Made by a program: the position numbers and the translations under genes
Notes under the pieces: generated by a model
Databases searched by the model: none
Seen by the model: the letters and a program-made list of their open reading frames with translations, nothing else
What the model was told of the DNA's origin: nothing
In this document: positions 6,340-6,359 of the stretch, in pieces
Layout of the letters: each line of letters opens with the position of its first letter
Numbering within the stretch: position 1 is the first letter of the stretch
Origin: Campylobacteraceae bacterium
Lineage (GTDB): Bacteria; Campylobacterota; Campylobacteria; Campylobacterales; Sulfurovaceae
Length of the DNA stretch: 6,359 bases
Assembly (NCBI GenBank): GCA_026985495.1
Contig: JALSQJ010000256.1
Span: 1-6,359 of the forward strand
Direction: 5' to 3'

Positions 6340-6359
6340 ATGGAGAAGGTTCATTTAGA
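6340..6359 (+). CDS. Start of an unidentified gene, cut by the window edge
   Basis: An ATG at 6340-6342 opens a frame reading MEKVHL followed by Asp or Glu (the seventh codon is incomplete, GA-). It is preceded by TTAAAGG (6326-6332), 7 bases upstream, the same spacing seen at the LOG, znuC and znuB starts, and by a promoter candidate. Only 20 bases are visible, so no product can be named. It lies on the same strand as znuB, 79 bases downstream. Confidence 0.6.

Noticed and set aside
1..6359. Search for a novel multi-gene system, mobile element, CRISPR array or structural RNA
   Set aside because: The genes fall into well-known families with intact motifs and fill nearly all of the window; the three spacers are 54, 53 and 79 bases. 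No tandem repeats, insertion sequence ends or tRNA-like folds were recognised.

Overview
The window looks like a piece of chromosome from a Campylobacterota (epsilonproteobacterial) bacterium, probably close to Sulfurimonas, Sulfurovum or Arcobacter. The grounds are strong AT richness with A/T-ending codons (TTA, AGA, AAA, ATT), Shine-Dalgarno sites of the AAAGGAG type, -10-like hexamers without a recognisable -35, and the style of the encoded proteins. The genus is an inference; no rRNA or marker gene settles it. All recognisable genes are on the + strand and tightly packed.

Left part (1-3808): the 3' 93% or so of cysS (cysteinyl-tRNA synthetase, cut by the window edge), a 54-base AT-rich gap, a LOG-family (TIGR00730-type) putative nucleoside-monophosphate phosphoribohydrolase gene, and an msbA-type ABC exporter gene that overlaps the LOG gene by 4 bases (ATGA). 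The LOG-msbA pair is almost certainly co-transcribed and translationally coupled. As I recall, cysS and msbA are also neighbours in Campylobacter jejuni; here the LOG gene sits between them.

Right part (3809-6260): a complete ZnuABC-type metal uptake operon in the order binding protein (znuA, TTG start), ATPase (znuC), permease (znuB). It has a 0-base junction (znuA/znuC) and a 1-base overlap (znuC/znuB), preceded by a short leader with an extended -10 promoter candidate. The three expected histidine ligands in ZnuA point to zinc. ZnuA would capture the metal in the periplasm, ZnuB would form the membrane channel and ZnuC would power it.

End (6261-6359): a 79-base AT-only-like spacer with two abutting palindromes and a promoter candidate, then the ribosome binding site and first seven codons of another + strand gene that cannot be identified.

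This is mainly an ordinary housekeeping and transport region. I found no sign of a new multi-gene system, mobile element, CRISPR array, tRNA or rRNA. The points worth a second look are small: a Cys/His cluster at the ZnuC C-terminus, a Ser replacing the usual Asp in ZnuA, the LOG-msbA coupling, and paired AT palindromes after cysS and znuB.
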